From Saccharomycodes ludwigii (taxonomy: Eukaryota > Ascomycota > Saccharomycetes > Saccharomycodales > Saccharomycodaceae), in NCBI RefSeq assembly GCF_020623625.1, contig NC_060201.1, positions 1,054,001-1,118,000 of the forward strand: DNA of 64,000 nt, written 5' to 3'. This document shows positions 55,027 to 62,980 of the stretch, piece after piece. Numbering within the stretch: position 1 is the stretch's first letter; each line of letters begins with the position of its first letter. The position numbers were made by a program, and so were the translations under genes. Below the pieces are notes generated by a model, which made no database searches, was not told where the DNA came from, and saw only the letters and a list, made by a program, of their open reading frames with translations.

Positions 55027-55824
55027 TCAGATTTCACCTTTGAATAATTTCAAAATGTACTGTGCAAAAAGCGCTCCTTGACTTTCCATTCTTAAAGTAT
55101 CTAACAAGTTTTCATACTCATCGTCGTTTAACATTCCATCTTTTTTAGCTACTTGTAACAATTTTTCATTTATAGCGTTACTAAATTCGGGATGGCCTTG
55201 GACTGTCAAAATCCTGTTTTCCGAATAAAACCCCTGATATTGACATTTATTAGTACTGCCCCAAGAACGAAACTCAGTGGGTTTCTCTACTACAATATCA
55301 TTATGAAATAAATTTAACCTCAAAGTATCTAAACCTGCAAATATTTTTTTTCCAACTTTACTGTCCAACTCCACGTTAATTACACCACCTTCAAACCCTT
55401 TTGGATTCCGTATAACTTTGCAGCCCAAACTACAGGCAATAATTTGGTGTCCAAAACAAACCCCTACAATTGGAATTCGATTATAGTATGATGTTTCTTT
55501 ATTAGAAAAAAAATTAGATAGCCATGATCTTAATTTAATAATCCACTCGTGTTCAGTGCTAAAAGAGTCATAGTGGGAACCAGTGATATAAATCCCAATA
55601 ATATCAGCAGATAATTCGTTGGGTAATTCATTATTTATGACATTGATTTTTTCGTACTTATCAACATATTTATCTTGGTCTGCAGTTGATAATAACCTAA
55701 TGCCCATATCAGCATAATCGCCATAATCGTCAACTAGGTAGTCTTTTGGATAATCACAGTTGAATATAAGAACTTTACGTATCTTGTTTTTTTTTGCCAG
55801 AAACTGTTTTTCGTTTTGAGTCAT
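55027..55824 (-). CDS. Class I glutamine amidotransferase-like protein (YLR126C family)
   Basis: The 265-residue protein carries the class I glutamine amidotransferase triad: Cys123 in VGVCFGHQI, His211 and Glu213 in VQGHPEF. Length fits stand-alone GATase-like proteins such as S. cerevisiae YLR126C (251 residues), whose physiological substrate is unclear though iron and copper homeostasis links were reported. The N-terminus KVLIFNCDYPKDYL and TGSHYDSF are typical of this group. It lies just before APC2, as YLR126C does before YLR127C. No acceptor-domain partner is fused. Confidence 0.9.
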   Translation of the reverse strand: MTQNEKQFLAKKNKIRKVLIFNCDYPKDYLVDDYGDYADMGIRLLSTADQDKYVDKYEKINVINNELPNELSADIIGIYITGSHYDSFSTEHEWIIKLRSWLSNFFSNKETSYYNRIPIVGVCFGHQIIACSLGCKVIRNPKGFEGGVINVELDSKVGKKIFAGLDTLRLNLFHNDIVVEKPTEFRSWGSTNKCQYQGFYSENRILTVQGHPEFSNAINEKLLQVAKKDGMLNDDEYENLLDTLRMESQGALFAQYILKLFKGEI

Positions 55825-56160
55825 GCTCTTTATTTTTTTTTTTTTTTTCTTTTTTTTTTAGTATAATATTTTCGAATTATATTAATCTTTTTTTATTTTT
55901 ATTTGTCACAAAATATATATATATATATGTATGTATAATTACACCCACTGCAGATATATACGCGATAAATTTAAACACAGGCCTATTACAATTAATGGTT
56001 TAAGCGTTTAAAATAGAACAAATTTATTATGACCTATTAAAAGTGCTGCATGTGTCTCTTATCATTTGTAACATATAGCGTTCTTAACTCTTACCAAACT
56101 GACATCCTGTAAAATGCAAAAGTGCACCTTTTTAAATATAAGATAAGAGTAAAGTAAGAG

Positions 56161-56192
<32 letters not shown>

Positions 56193-56304
56193 AGGCTGAG
56201 GAATTGTATTTAGTCGAAAAAAAAAAAGTTATCTATGTGAAAAGATAAGCAAGACATTACATAGACATCCTAGTCTATCTGTTTTCCTAAAATTCCGTAA
56301 ATTA
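55825..56304. other. YLR126C-like upstream region / tRNA-Ser 5' flank
   Basis: The 480 bp contain a (TA)n run near 55914, an A30 tract at 56161-56190 and no ORF or motif I can support. The A-tract sits 115 bp before the tRNA gene. Confidence 0.45.
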
Positions 56305-56409
56305 GGCAACTTGGCCGAGTGGTTAAGGCGAAAGATTAGAATTTTAGTTGTAAATTTCCTAAGCATCTTTTGGGCTCTGCCCGCGCAGGTTCGAGTCCTG
56401 CAGTTGTCG
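56305..56409 (+). tRNA. tRNA-Ser (AGA) with a 23-nt intron
   Basis: Exons are 56305-56341 and 56365-56409, the intron 56342-56364. The mature sequence has acceptor stem GGCAACT/AGTTGTC, anticodon loop TTAGAAA (anticodon AGA), a type II variable arm (TGGGCTCTGCCC) and T-loop TTCGAGT, with discriminator G. It is nearly identical to S. cerevisiae tRNA-Ser(AGA), where the gene has no intron. The intron sits one base 3' of the anticodon, the canonical place, and its removal restores the stem AAAGA/TCTTT. A T9 terminator follows at about 56420. Confidence 0.95.
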
Positions 56410-56595
56410 AATCTTCTCATTTTTTTTTCTTTTTTGGAGGGAGAAGTTTTTGATGTTTCTGTTAAATCCCTCAAATTTCAGTTTTAGCTTAATAGTTTTA
56501 TTCAATATAACAATAAAATATACATTTCCAAAAATAAACTTTTGCAAAATAATCAAAATATAAATTATTACTAAAATGGTTCTACTGTTATTAAC

Positions 56596-59412
56596 TTACT
56601 TATTTAATTTATATGTACCATTGGTGTTAATTGTTAATTTTTCCTCGTCAACTAAGTGGTTTAAATATAATTCTAACTGAGAAACTGTATAATTATAACC
56701 AATATCTTTTGGAACTGCCATTCTCAAAAATGAATGTATTTTATCAGGCTTTAAAGAACCCAAATTAGTTAACATACCTTGAATAAACGGATAAACTTTA
56801 TTCATATTATTGATTAATTCGTCAGTCTCTGAACCACCACCAGTTTCTTCATTTGTTTCCAAAAGTAGATCTTTTCCTCCATTCGGTTTACCATTTTTAA
56901 TAGACACATCTAAATCACTGCTTCCCAAAGAAGTATTATAATGATTTTGGAATTTATCCAAATCCTTTAGATTTTCCAATATAGCATATTTTTTTAAAGA
57001 GTTATTGTAATATAAAATACCAATCTTTACTAGATATTTTATTGCATAGGTAACTAGCTGCTCCTTCAAGTGGGTCGTCTTCACAATGTCATTTATTGTG
57101 TTTGAAACGACATCCTGAATGTCATTGGACGAGAAACAGTTTAAAACTAAAAAAACAGGAAGTGGTATATTCAGCTTTAAAAATCTACCATCTTGAAATG
57201 TAATATTTACGTCAACAGTCCCTTTGTCACTATACATTCTTAATTTTCTACCGTGTTTAAATGTATGGAATCTTTTATTTAAATCATACAATTCGGCATT
57301 AAGCCAATCAGGCAAAATCACATCGGACAAACTATCCCCATCGCCAGTATCACTGTTCATATCCCAGTATAAATAGGAAATTATTTTAGGCACTAACGGG
57401 GAGGAATCATTCACTATTCCCTGGTGATACATGATTTCGCTCTGCTTAATATCATGAAACATAACATCTAAGTTAGTAGTTGACACCCCATCTACATCAT
57501 TCTCAACGTTTTCTAAAGTATTATTCCTTTTCGCTGCTGCTGCTGCTGCTGCTGCTGTTGTTCTTGTTGTGGTTCCTGTTGTTGCCAATGATGATTTTCC
57601 AAAATTCTGTTTTTTCAATTTATTTTTCAAATACACCATATTTTTAATCCATTTTATATCCAACTTATAATATTTCAAATTTAACAATATTTGTTTAAAT
57701 ATTTCAGTCACATCGTGCATCAATTTATTTTTATTATTACGAAATATAATATCCAATACCGCATCAAATCCATCTTTAACTTTTTTGATATTATTATTGC
57801 CATCTTCAGTATTGGTAAAGGATCGAGAAGCTACCCCAGTCATAATATGGGAATCAAATGATAAACCCACATCGCTAATCGCACCATGATTGTCCAAACC
57901 AAAAACAGACTGAATGGGCTCTGGTGACCATGAAATATATCTATCATAAAACCAACCACCCCTTCGCTGTTCAACACTTGTACTAACATCACCATTATTC
58001 GTATCTTTAGCATATTTTATAAACAAACTCGCCTTCAATTCTTTATTTATTTTAGTCAAAATTTCATAATCTTCTTGTAAAGCGTTATTGTTTGTTGAAA
58101 TAGATGCCGTCCCTCCATTACTATTATTACTATTAATTGCTGCTATTTCTTTTGGTGTTAATTCAAATAACGAATATAACAGAATTTTACTTATATCTAA
58201 TCTATCTCTCAAAAAACTGGCTGTTTTGGATAATACTGTTTTTGCCATTGTAGTGGATCTATCCAAAAATAAAATTGCCTTAAATAAAAGCAAATAAGAG
58301 TATAATATTGTAGTAGTAGGGACTGTCACAAATAATAAGTTCTTATTTATTTGTTTGCTCAATTCTAGCCCAAATTTATATTTTAAATTAGGATACGGCT
58401 CTAAAATTAGACTTAACTCCCATAGCGATGGCAAAGTCTTGGGAAAACTCTCTACACATAATTGAAAGCTTTGTAATGCTCTTTCATTGGCATAGTGTTT
58501 TATGATCAATAACTTAATCTCTTTAATAAATTCATACTCTTCAGTATTATTATCCTTGATGTTTAAAAGATGTTTATATACAACGTTCCAATAATTTTCA
58601 ATAAAAATCTCATATATCTGCAAAGTCACATTATCCTGATACCATGATTTTTCATCCTTACAAAAATCATGAACAATTTGTCCAATTTTTTCCATCAAAA
58701 AATCTACAATCAAAGTTCTACTTTCAGTAACATTATTAATCCATTGAAACACTTTTTCCAACTGATTGAATTCATCTTCTTTATTATAATTTTGCAAAAG
58801 AATACGTAAATTTTTCCAGAAAAGGGCATTTTTGTTTATTAAATATTTTCTCAACACCAAAATCTCAGACTTGAATAAATTATGAAAGGTCAGAAAGCAA
58901 TACTTTGAAGGAAATGTATATAGTGATTCTAGCTTGAAAGCTTGTCTTAGAGTTTGAATTTTATCATAATGTGAAAAAAAATGTTGGCGTACCCTAATAA
59001 AATATATATTTAAAATTAATTGTTCAATAGCAGCACCAGTAGAAAATATTTTATTTATTGATTGTTTGATTCTCAAAGAGGGTGGTTTGAAATTATGAAA
59101 AGATGCTCCATCGTTAGGGTCCATCCAGCTTAGCACTATTTCAAGATCATCTTTATCGAAATCACATTTCAAGTTGCCGCCATAATTGTTAGCCAGTTTT
59201 TTATTATTGTGAGAAGCTTCTATTGATTTCTCTTTTTCTTCCCCTTCTTCTTCGTCGTCATCACTTAAACTTAGCTGTGTATTACTTCTAATGTTAGAAA
59301 ATATTTTTTGAGCATTATTCCTATTAAAAGTAGGGGGATTAAATCTATTTTGACCTAATAAAGTGTATATCAGGTTGATCTTAGTGTAAACCTCTTTTTC
59401 TACCAAACTCAT
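56596..59412 (-). CDS. APC2: Anaphase-promoting complex cullin-like subunit Apc2
   Basis: Apc2 is the cullin scaffold of APC/C and binds the RING subunit Apc11. The 938-residue protein is of family size (853 in S. cerevisiae). The cullin homology region starts around DRSTTMAKTVLSKTASFLRDRLDISKILLYSLFEL, and the C-terminal winged-helix domain is seen at GMLTNLGSLKPDKIHSFLRM and LELYLNHLVDEEKL. An inserted AAAAAAAA run (about residue 620) and an acidic stretch near 55-65 are lineage features. Gene order YLR126C, YLR127C (APC2), YLR128W (DCN1) is conserved, and it shares a 192-bp divergent promoter with DCN1. Confidence 0.92.
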   Translation of the reverse strand: MSLVEKEVYTKINLIYTLLGQNRFNPPTFNRNNAQKIFSNIRSNTQLSLSDDDEEEGEEKEKSIEASHNNKKLANNYGGNLKCDFDKDDLEIVLSWMDPNDGASFHNFKPPSLRIKQSINKIFSTGAAIEQLILNIYFIRVRQHFFSHYDKIQTLRQAFKLESLYTFPSKYCFLTFHNLFKSEILVLRKYLINKNALFWKNLRILLQNYNKEDEFNQLEKVFQWINNVTESRTLIVDFLMEKIGQIVHDFCKDEKSWYQDNVTLQIYEIFIENYWNVVYKHLLNIKDNNTEEYEFIKEIKLLIIKHYANERALQSFQLCVESFPKTLPSLWELSLILEPYPNLKYKFGLELSKQINKNLLFVTVPTTTILYSYLLLFKAILFLDRSTTMAKTVLSKTASFLRDRLDISKILLYSLFELTPKEIAAINSNNSNGGTASISTNNNALQEDYEILTKINKELKASLFIKYAKDTNNGDVSTSVEQRRGGWFYDRYISWSPEPIQSVFGLDNHGAISDVGLSFDSHIMTGVASRSFTNTEDGNNNIKKVKDGFDAVLDIIFRNNKNKLMHDVTEIFKQILLNLKYYKLDIKWIKNMVYLKNKLKKQNFGKSSLATTGTTTRTTAAAAAAAAKRNNTLENVENDVDGVSTTNLDVMFHDIKQSEIMYHQGIVNDSSPLVPKIISYLYWDMNSDTGDGDSLSDVILPDWLNAELYDLNKRFHTFKHGRKLRMYSDKGTVDVNITFQDGRFLKLNIPLPVFLVLNCFSSNDIQDVVSNTINDIVKTTHLKEQLVTYAIKYLVKIGILYYNNSLKKYAILENLKDLDKFQNHYNTSLGSSDLDVSIKNGKPNGGKDLLLETNEETGGGSETDELINNMNKVYPFIQGMLTNLGSLKPDKIHSFLRMAVPKDIGYNYTVSQLELYLNHLVDEEKLTINTNGTYKLNK

Positions 59413-59604
59413 TGTCTATGCTTTTAATTTTGATTCTTGATCTAGCTTACTAGTTTAAAATAAGATTTTAATTTTTTTTTTTTTTTTTTTTATTTATTTT
59501 CCGAGTTTTTAAAAGTCTTGACAATATAAAGTTTTTTTTTAAATATTGAACACAAAAAAAAAAAAAAAAAAAAAAAAATTATTAAGGAATATATATATAT
59601 ATAT
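59413..59604. promoter_or_regulatory. Divergent APC2-DCN1 promoter
   Basis: Only 192 bp. It holds a T20 tract (59472-59491), an A25 tract (59554-59578) and an (AT)n run that leads straight into the DCN1 ATG. There is no room for a UBA-encoding exon. Confidence 0.6.
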
Positions 59605-60342
59605 ATGTCTATTTATTCATATAGCCAAACTGAATTTGTCATGAAGGAAGCGTGTGATGACTTAGATGAAAATAAGGTACCTATAAATGAGCAACTAAAA
59701 AAGCTGTTATTTGATACTTTACTTTCTTGCTCTACAATTGGTATTTTAAGACAACGAGAATTATTACTTTTTCAAGAAGTAGGAATAAAGTTAAATCATC
59801 ATGATGATTTATTTGTTAAATTATGTGTCATATATGAATTTAAAGATAAAAATATAGAAACGAACAGTATTACTGAGAAAACCATTCTTGAAGTTTGTGA
59901 TAAAAATCATTGGTATACCCTTAATGATTTCAAAAATAGTATTAAATATTTAGTTGAAATTAAACTGCATAAAGACTTTAAATACCTTTTTGAAATTTAT
60001 AAGCTATCATTTAAATTATATGTCAATTTAGAAAATGACAATGAAAATAAAAATATTTTAGATTACGAAATGGCTGAGAACCTTTGGAACGCACTGCTGT
60101 TGTCATATAAAAATCATATAGTCATGAACCGATGGTTTGAATTTTACCGAAAGCGTCTAGACAATATTGATAGTAGTAGTAATAAGAGTAGCATAAATAA
60201 GCACATAGGAATCAATTATGATTTATGGGTGATGTTTTATAAGTTTATTTCAAAATATCCAACCATCGAATTAATCAAATCAGGTTATAACCATATTGAA
60301 TCTTGGCCTTTAATAATTGACGATTTTGTAGAAACGCTGTAG
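59605..60342 (+). CDS. DCN1: Dcn1-like cullin neddylation E3 (no UBA domain)
   Basis: Dcn1 promotes transfer of Rub1/Nedd8 onto cullins. The 245-residue protein contains the PONY/DCUN1 domain: YLVEIKLHKDFKYLFEIYKL, the AENLWNALL segment and the ending YPTIELIKSGYNHIESWPLIIDDFVETL, in the order of S. cerevisiae Dcn1. The N-terminal UBA domain of S. cerevisiae Dcn1 is absent, and the N-terminus starts directly with a different, acidic segment. The upstream spacer is too short for a hidden exon. An (AT)n leader runs into the ATG. Order agrees with YLR128W after APC2. Confidence 0.85.
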   Translation: MSIYSYSQTEFVMKEACDDLDENKVPINEQLKKLLFDTLLSCSTIGILRQRELLLFQEVGIKLNHHDDLFVKLCVIYEFKDKNIETNSITEKTILEVCDKNHWYTLNDFKNSIKYLVEIKLHKDFKYLFEIYKLSFKLYVNLENDNENKNILDYEMAENLWNALLLSYKNHIVMNRWFEFYRKRLDNIDSSSNKSSINKHIGINYDLWVMFYKFISKYPTIELIKSGYNHIESWPLIIDDFVETL

Positions 60343-60464
60343 CCACGAAAACGTCGGACTTTCCGTACACGCGGACAACGGACTTTTTCATTTTTTTTTT
60401 TTTTTTTTCCATTAGGCTCCGGCCAACGCGCTTATTTTGCACATTCAAAACTTGGAAACTTGGA

Positions 60465-61042
60465 AACTTCATTTTTAGGTCCAAAATCCCATAGAAAAAT
60501 TGGTATAAAAAAATGGCTAACTTGTAGTTGAACATGTTGAAGCTGGAATCTCAACTTAGTTTTGAAATTTTAATAACTTCAGTTCTAACTTCAATAAGCC
60601 TATATTTCAGTACCAAAAATTAGTTATTTAAATAGTACTTTTCGAGAGGATTATAATTCTATAATTTTTATTGTTTTTAAACTATATATATTTGGTTTTT
60701 TCAAGCGTTAAACTTCTTCAATGAAGTTGGGATCAAATACGACTAGTACTTCAAATTGGTTTTTTTTTGAAAAAAAGTGAAAACTTAGATATATTTTTAA
60801 ACCATCTTAAACTGGAGTTTATATATTAAAAAGTACATTAATTGAAAGTTCATAAAGTAAACCTTATGAATATACAATTTTTAGACAAGATATTTGGATA
60901 TTATGGCTCTCTAACGAAGTTAGAAATTTTTGTTTTGAAGTTCGTCTAAAAAAATTGGTCAACTAAGTCGGTAAAAAATTTTTTTAATTAAAATCAAGCT
61001 GGCTATGAAATTTTCCAACTTCAAAATCAGAATATCAACTTC
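60465..61042. repeat. AACTTC/GAAGTT subterminal repeat cluster
   Basis: Nine copies of the hexamer AACTTC (either strand) in 578 bp, at 60465, 60576, 60588, 60711, 60723, 60916, 60937, 61017 and 61037. Most carry flanking A/T bases (consensus close to AACTTCAA). Chance expectation in this base composition is below one. It lies between the putative transposon end and the transposase gene. Confidence 0.75.
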
Positions 61043-61134
61043 AATAGAAACATAAAAGGATTTTATCCTTAAGCACAATAAGATTCTTATAACGAAATTA
61101 ACTACATAAGATCCCATGGAAAGCATTAGGTAAT

Positions 61135-62883
61135 ATGAATAACTCTATACATAGAAGAAGAGTGATGCAAATATTGTTTTTATGGCGTTCAATAAAACAT
61201 TTGTATCAAAATGAAAAAGAACTTTTAAGACTAACAGAGGTTTTTAAAAAATTATCAAAGATCAAGGAACTAAATAAATTAAACAAGCATTCTACAGTCA
61301 TAAATACTATACATTTCCTAGAGAGTATTTTGTGGTTTTCTATTGTTATTGATAAATATTTGGATGATTACGTAAAAGATATGAATAAAGAAAGCTTTCC
61401 TCTTCTTAGTTATCTATTACAAAACCCAGAAAATGTTCTATCCAATTCTGCCTCTATTCCAGCATATGTTTATCAGGAAAATTTTCATTATTTACCTCAA
61501 ACCATTAATTGGCTAAATGATTTATTAGAGAAATATTTGGTTATTAATGGTTACGAACCTCTGATTTTCTACACCTATAAATTTATAGCAATTTATATTT
61601 TAAAAATAACTGATAATCAAAGCAATAAAATTATTGCTAGAATAGCACAAATTAGTTCGTCGTCTGTTAAAAACTATTTTAAACTTATGGTGGACTTTTT
61701 TCAATACTGCAAGTGCTCCACAGAGTACAACAATTTGAATATAAACTATAATATAATCGCTGATTTTGATGAATTTAAACAACAATCTATTCTTAATAAT
61801 CGAATTTTCAAACTGATTATAGCGTCATGTACAGATGGAACTTTAATAAATATTAGTAGAAAAGGTATTAAAGAATCGGAATATCAATATTTCTATTCAT
61901 ACAAAAAACAGCTGCAAATAACAGGTTTTTATTTAACCAATTATAATCTTCAGTTTGTTGCATACATACTAGGATTCCCAGGCAATTGTAATGATTTTAC
62001 ATTGCAACTATATGCCCAATTTTGTTATCCAAATTGTCTACCCAAGAAAGGGTTTGTTTTAGGGGATGCTGGTTTCAAATTGGATAGTTTTATTTTAACG
62101 CCATATCGTGGAGTGAGATATCATTTAAGTGATGGTATAAATTTTGACAATATAAAAGATCGCAAGGAGGCTTACAACTATTATCATTCATCAAATAGAA
62201 TCTCCATCGAAAGAACTTTTGGTCTTCTTAAAAAAAGAAGTAAAATTTTAAGTCAGACAAATCCTAACTTTGATCTCAAATTTTACACAAAAATTTTAGA
62301 TTCCTGTCTTATAATTCAAAATATAGACAGGCACTTTAAACTTTTAGAAGCCACAAATAAAAATAGTCAAAATAATAGTATAGATGATAGAGTTGATACT
62401 GAAAATGGACAAGAAGCTGAAAACACTAACGACATTCCATCGCATTCTCATTTGGAAATCAATCAAATAGGGAACACACATGGAGGCTGTTTTGATAATA
62501 GCGAAATATTTGAAGCCAAATCTAACATTTTTTTTGTTTATAATGAGCTAAATAACAGAATTATTGCTGGATTAAACTCTCTCTTAGATTATAATAATGT
62601 TGAAATACAGCAAAAATTAATCAATTCTTATTTTGACAAGGACCTATTATTTGATAAATTTAAAGGTATCAGAAAATTGTCAGCAGAAATTGGAAATTAT
62701 GTTAGATTTTCTATATCTAAAATTTTTGAATATAATATATTAAAAAATGACCCTGAAAAAGAATGGCTATTTTTAGAGGACGATTATAATTTGATTAATT
62801 TTAATAAAGAAGAGATTATTCAAAGATTAGATTCTGAAATAGAAAATTTGAAAAATGATGTTAGACAAATTCTAGGGGACTAG
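61135..62883 (+). CDS. PIF/Harbinger-type DDE transposase
   Basis: The 582-residue protein has an N-terminal helical region, a helix-turn-helix-like segment around IARIAQISSSSVKNYFKLMV, and the nuclease core with D234 (CTDGTLI), D311 (VLGDAGF) and E359 (RISIERTFG). Between them lies the family hallmark YKKQLQITGFY...YILGFPGNCNDFTL; after the glutamate comes LLKKRSKIL. The reading frame is unbroken, and none of the three acidic residues is lost, so the element may be recent or the gene domesticated. A polar tail from about residue 400 is element-specific. Transposase genes of this class in yeasts are uncommon. The start at 61135 is the first ATG of the frame. Confidence 0.88.
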   Translation: MNNSIHRRRVMQILFLWRSIKHLYQNEKELLRLTEVFKKLSKIKELNKLNKHSTVINTIHFLESILWFSIVIDKYLDDYVKDMNKESFPLLSYLLQNPENVLSNSASIPAYVYQENFHYLPQTINWLNDLLEKYLVINGYEPLIFYTYKFIAIYILKITDNQSNKIIARIAQISSSSVKNYFKLMVDFFQYCKCSTEYNNLNINYNIIADFDEFKQQSILNNRIFKLIIASCTDGTLINISRKGIKESEYQYFYSYKKQLQITGFYLTNYNLQFVAYILGFPGNCNDFTLQLYAQFCYPNCLPKKGFVLGDAGFKLDSFILTPYRGVRYHLSDGINFDNIKDRKEAYNYYHSSNRISIERTFGLLKKRSKILSQTNPNFDLKFYTKILDSCLIIQNIDRHFKLLEATNKNSQNNSIDDRVDTENGQEAENTNDIPSHSHLEINQIGNTHGGCFDNSEIFEAKSNIFFVYNELNNRIIAGLNSLLDYNNVEIQQKLINSYFDKDLLFDKFKGIRKLSAEIGNYVRFSISKIFEYNILKNDPEKEWLFLEDDYNLINFNKEEIIQRLDSEIENLKNDVRQILGD

Positions 62884-62980
62884 TCAAACAAATTTTTTTT
62901 AAAGAAAAAATATTTTTACCAAAATTTAACCATTCTGTATTGTGTTTTTACGGTTCTTAATTGTATTTTGTTCTATTTCA

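Noticed and set aside
55794-56003. Short plus-strand frame over the YLR126C-like start
   Set aside because: It is a chance frame through T-rich promoter sequence and a (TA)n repeat.
61135-62883. Transposase as a host nuclease (HARBI1-like domesticated gene)
   Set aside because: It cannot be excluded, but the putative terminal sequence, subterminal repeats and second ORF favour an element. Presence in one strain and absence in another would settle it.
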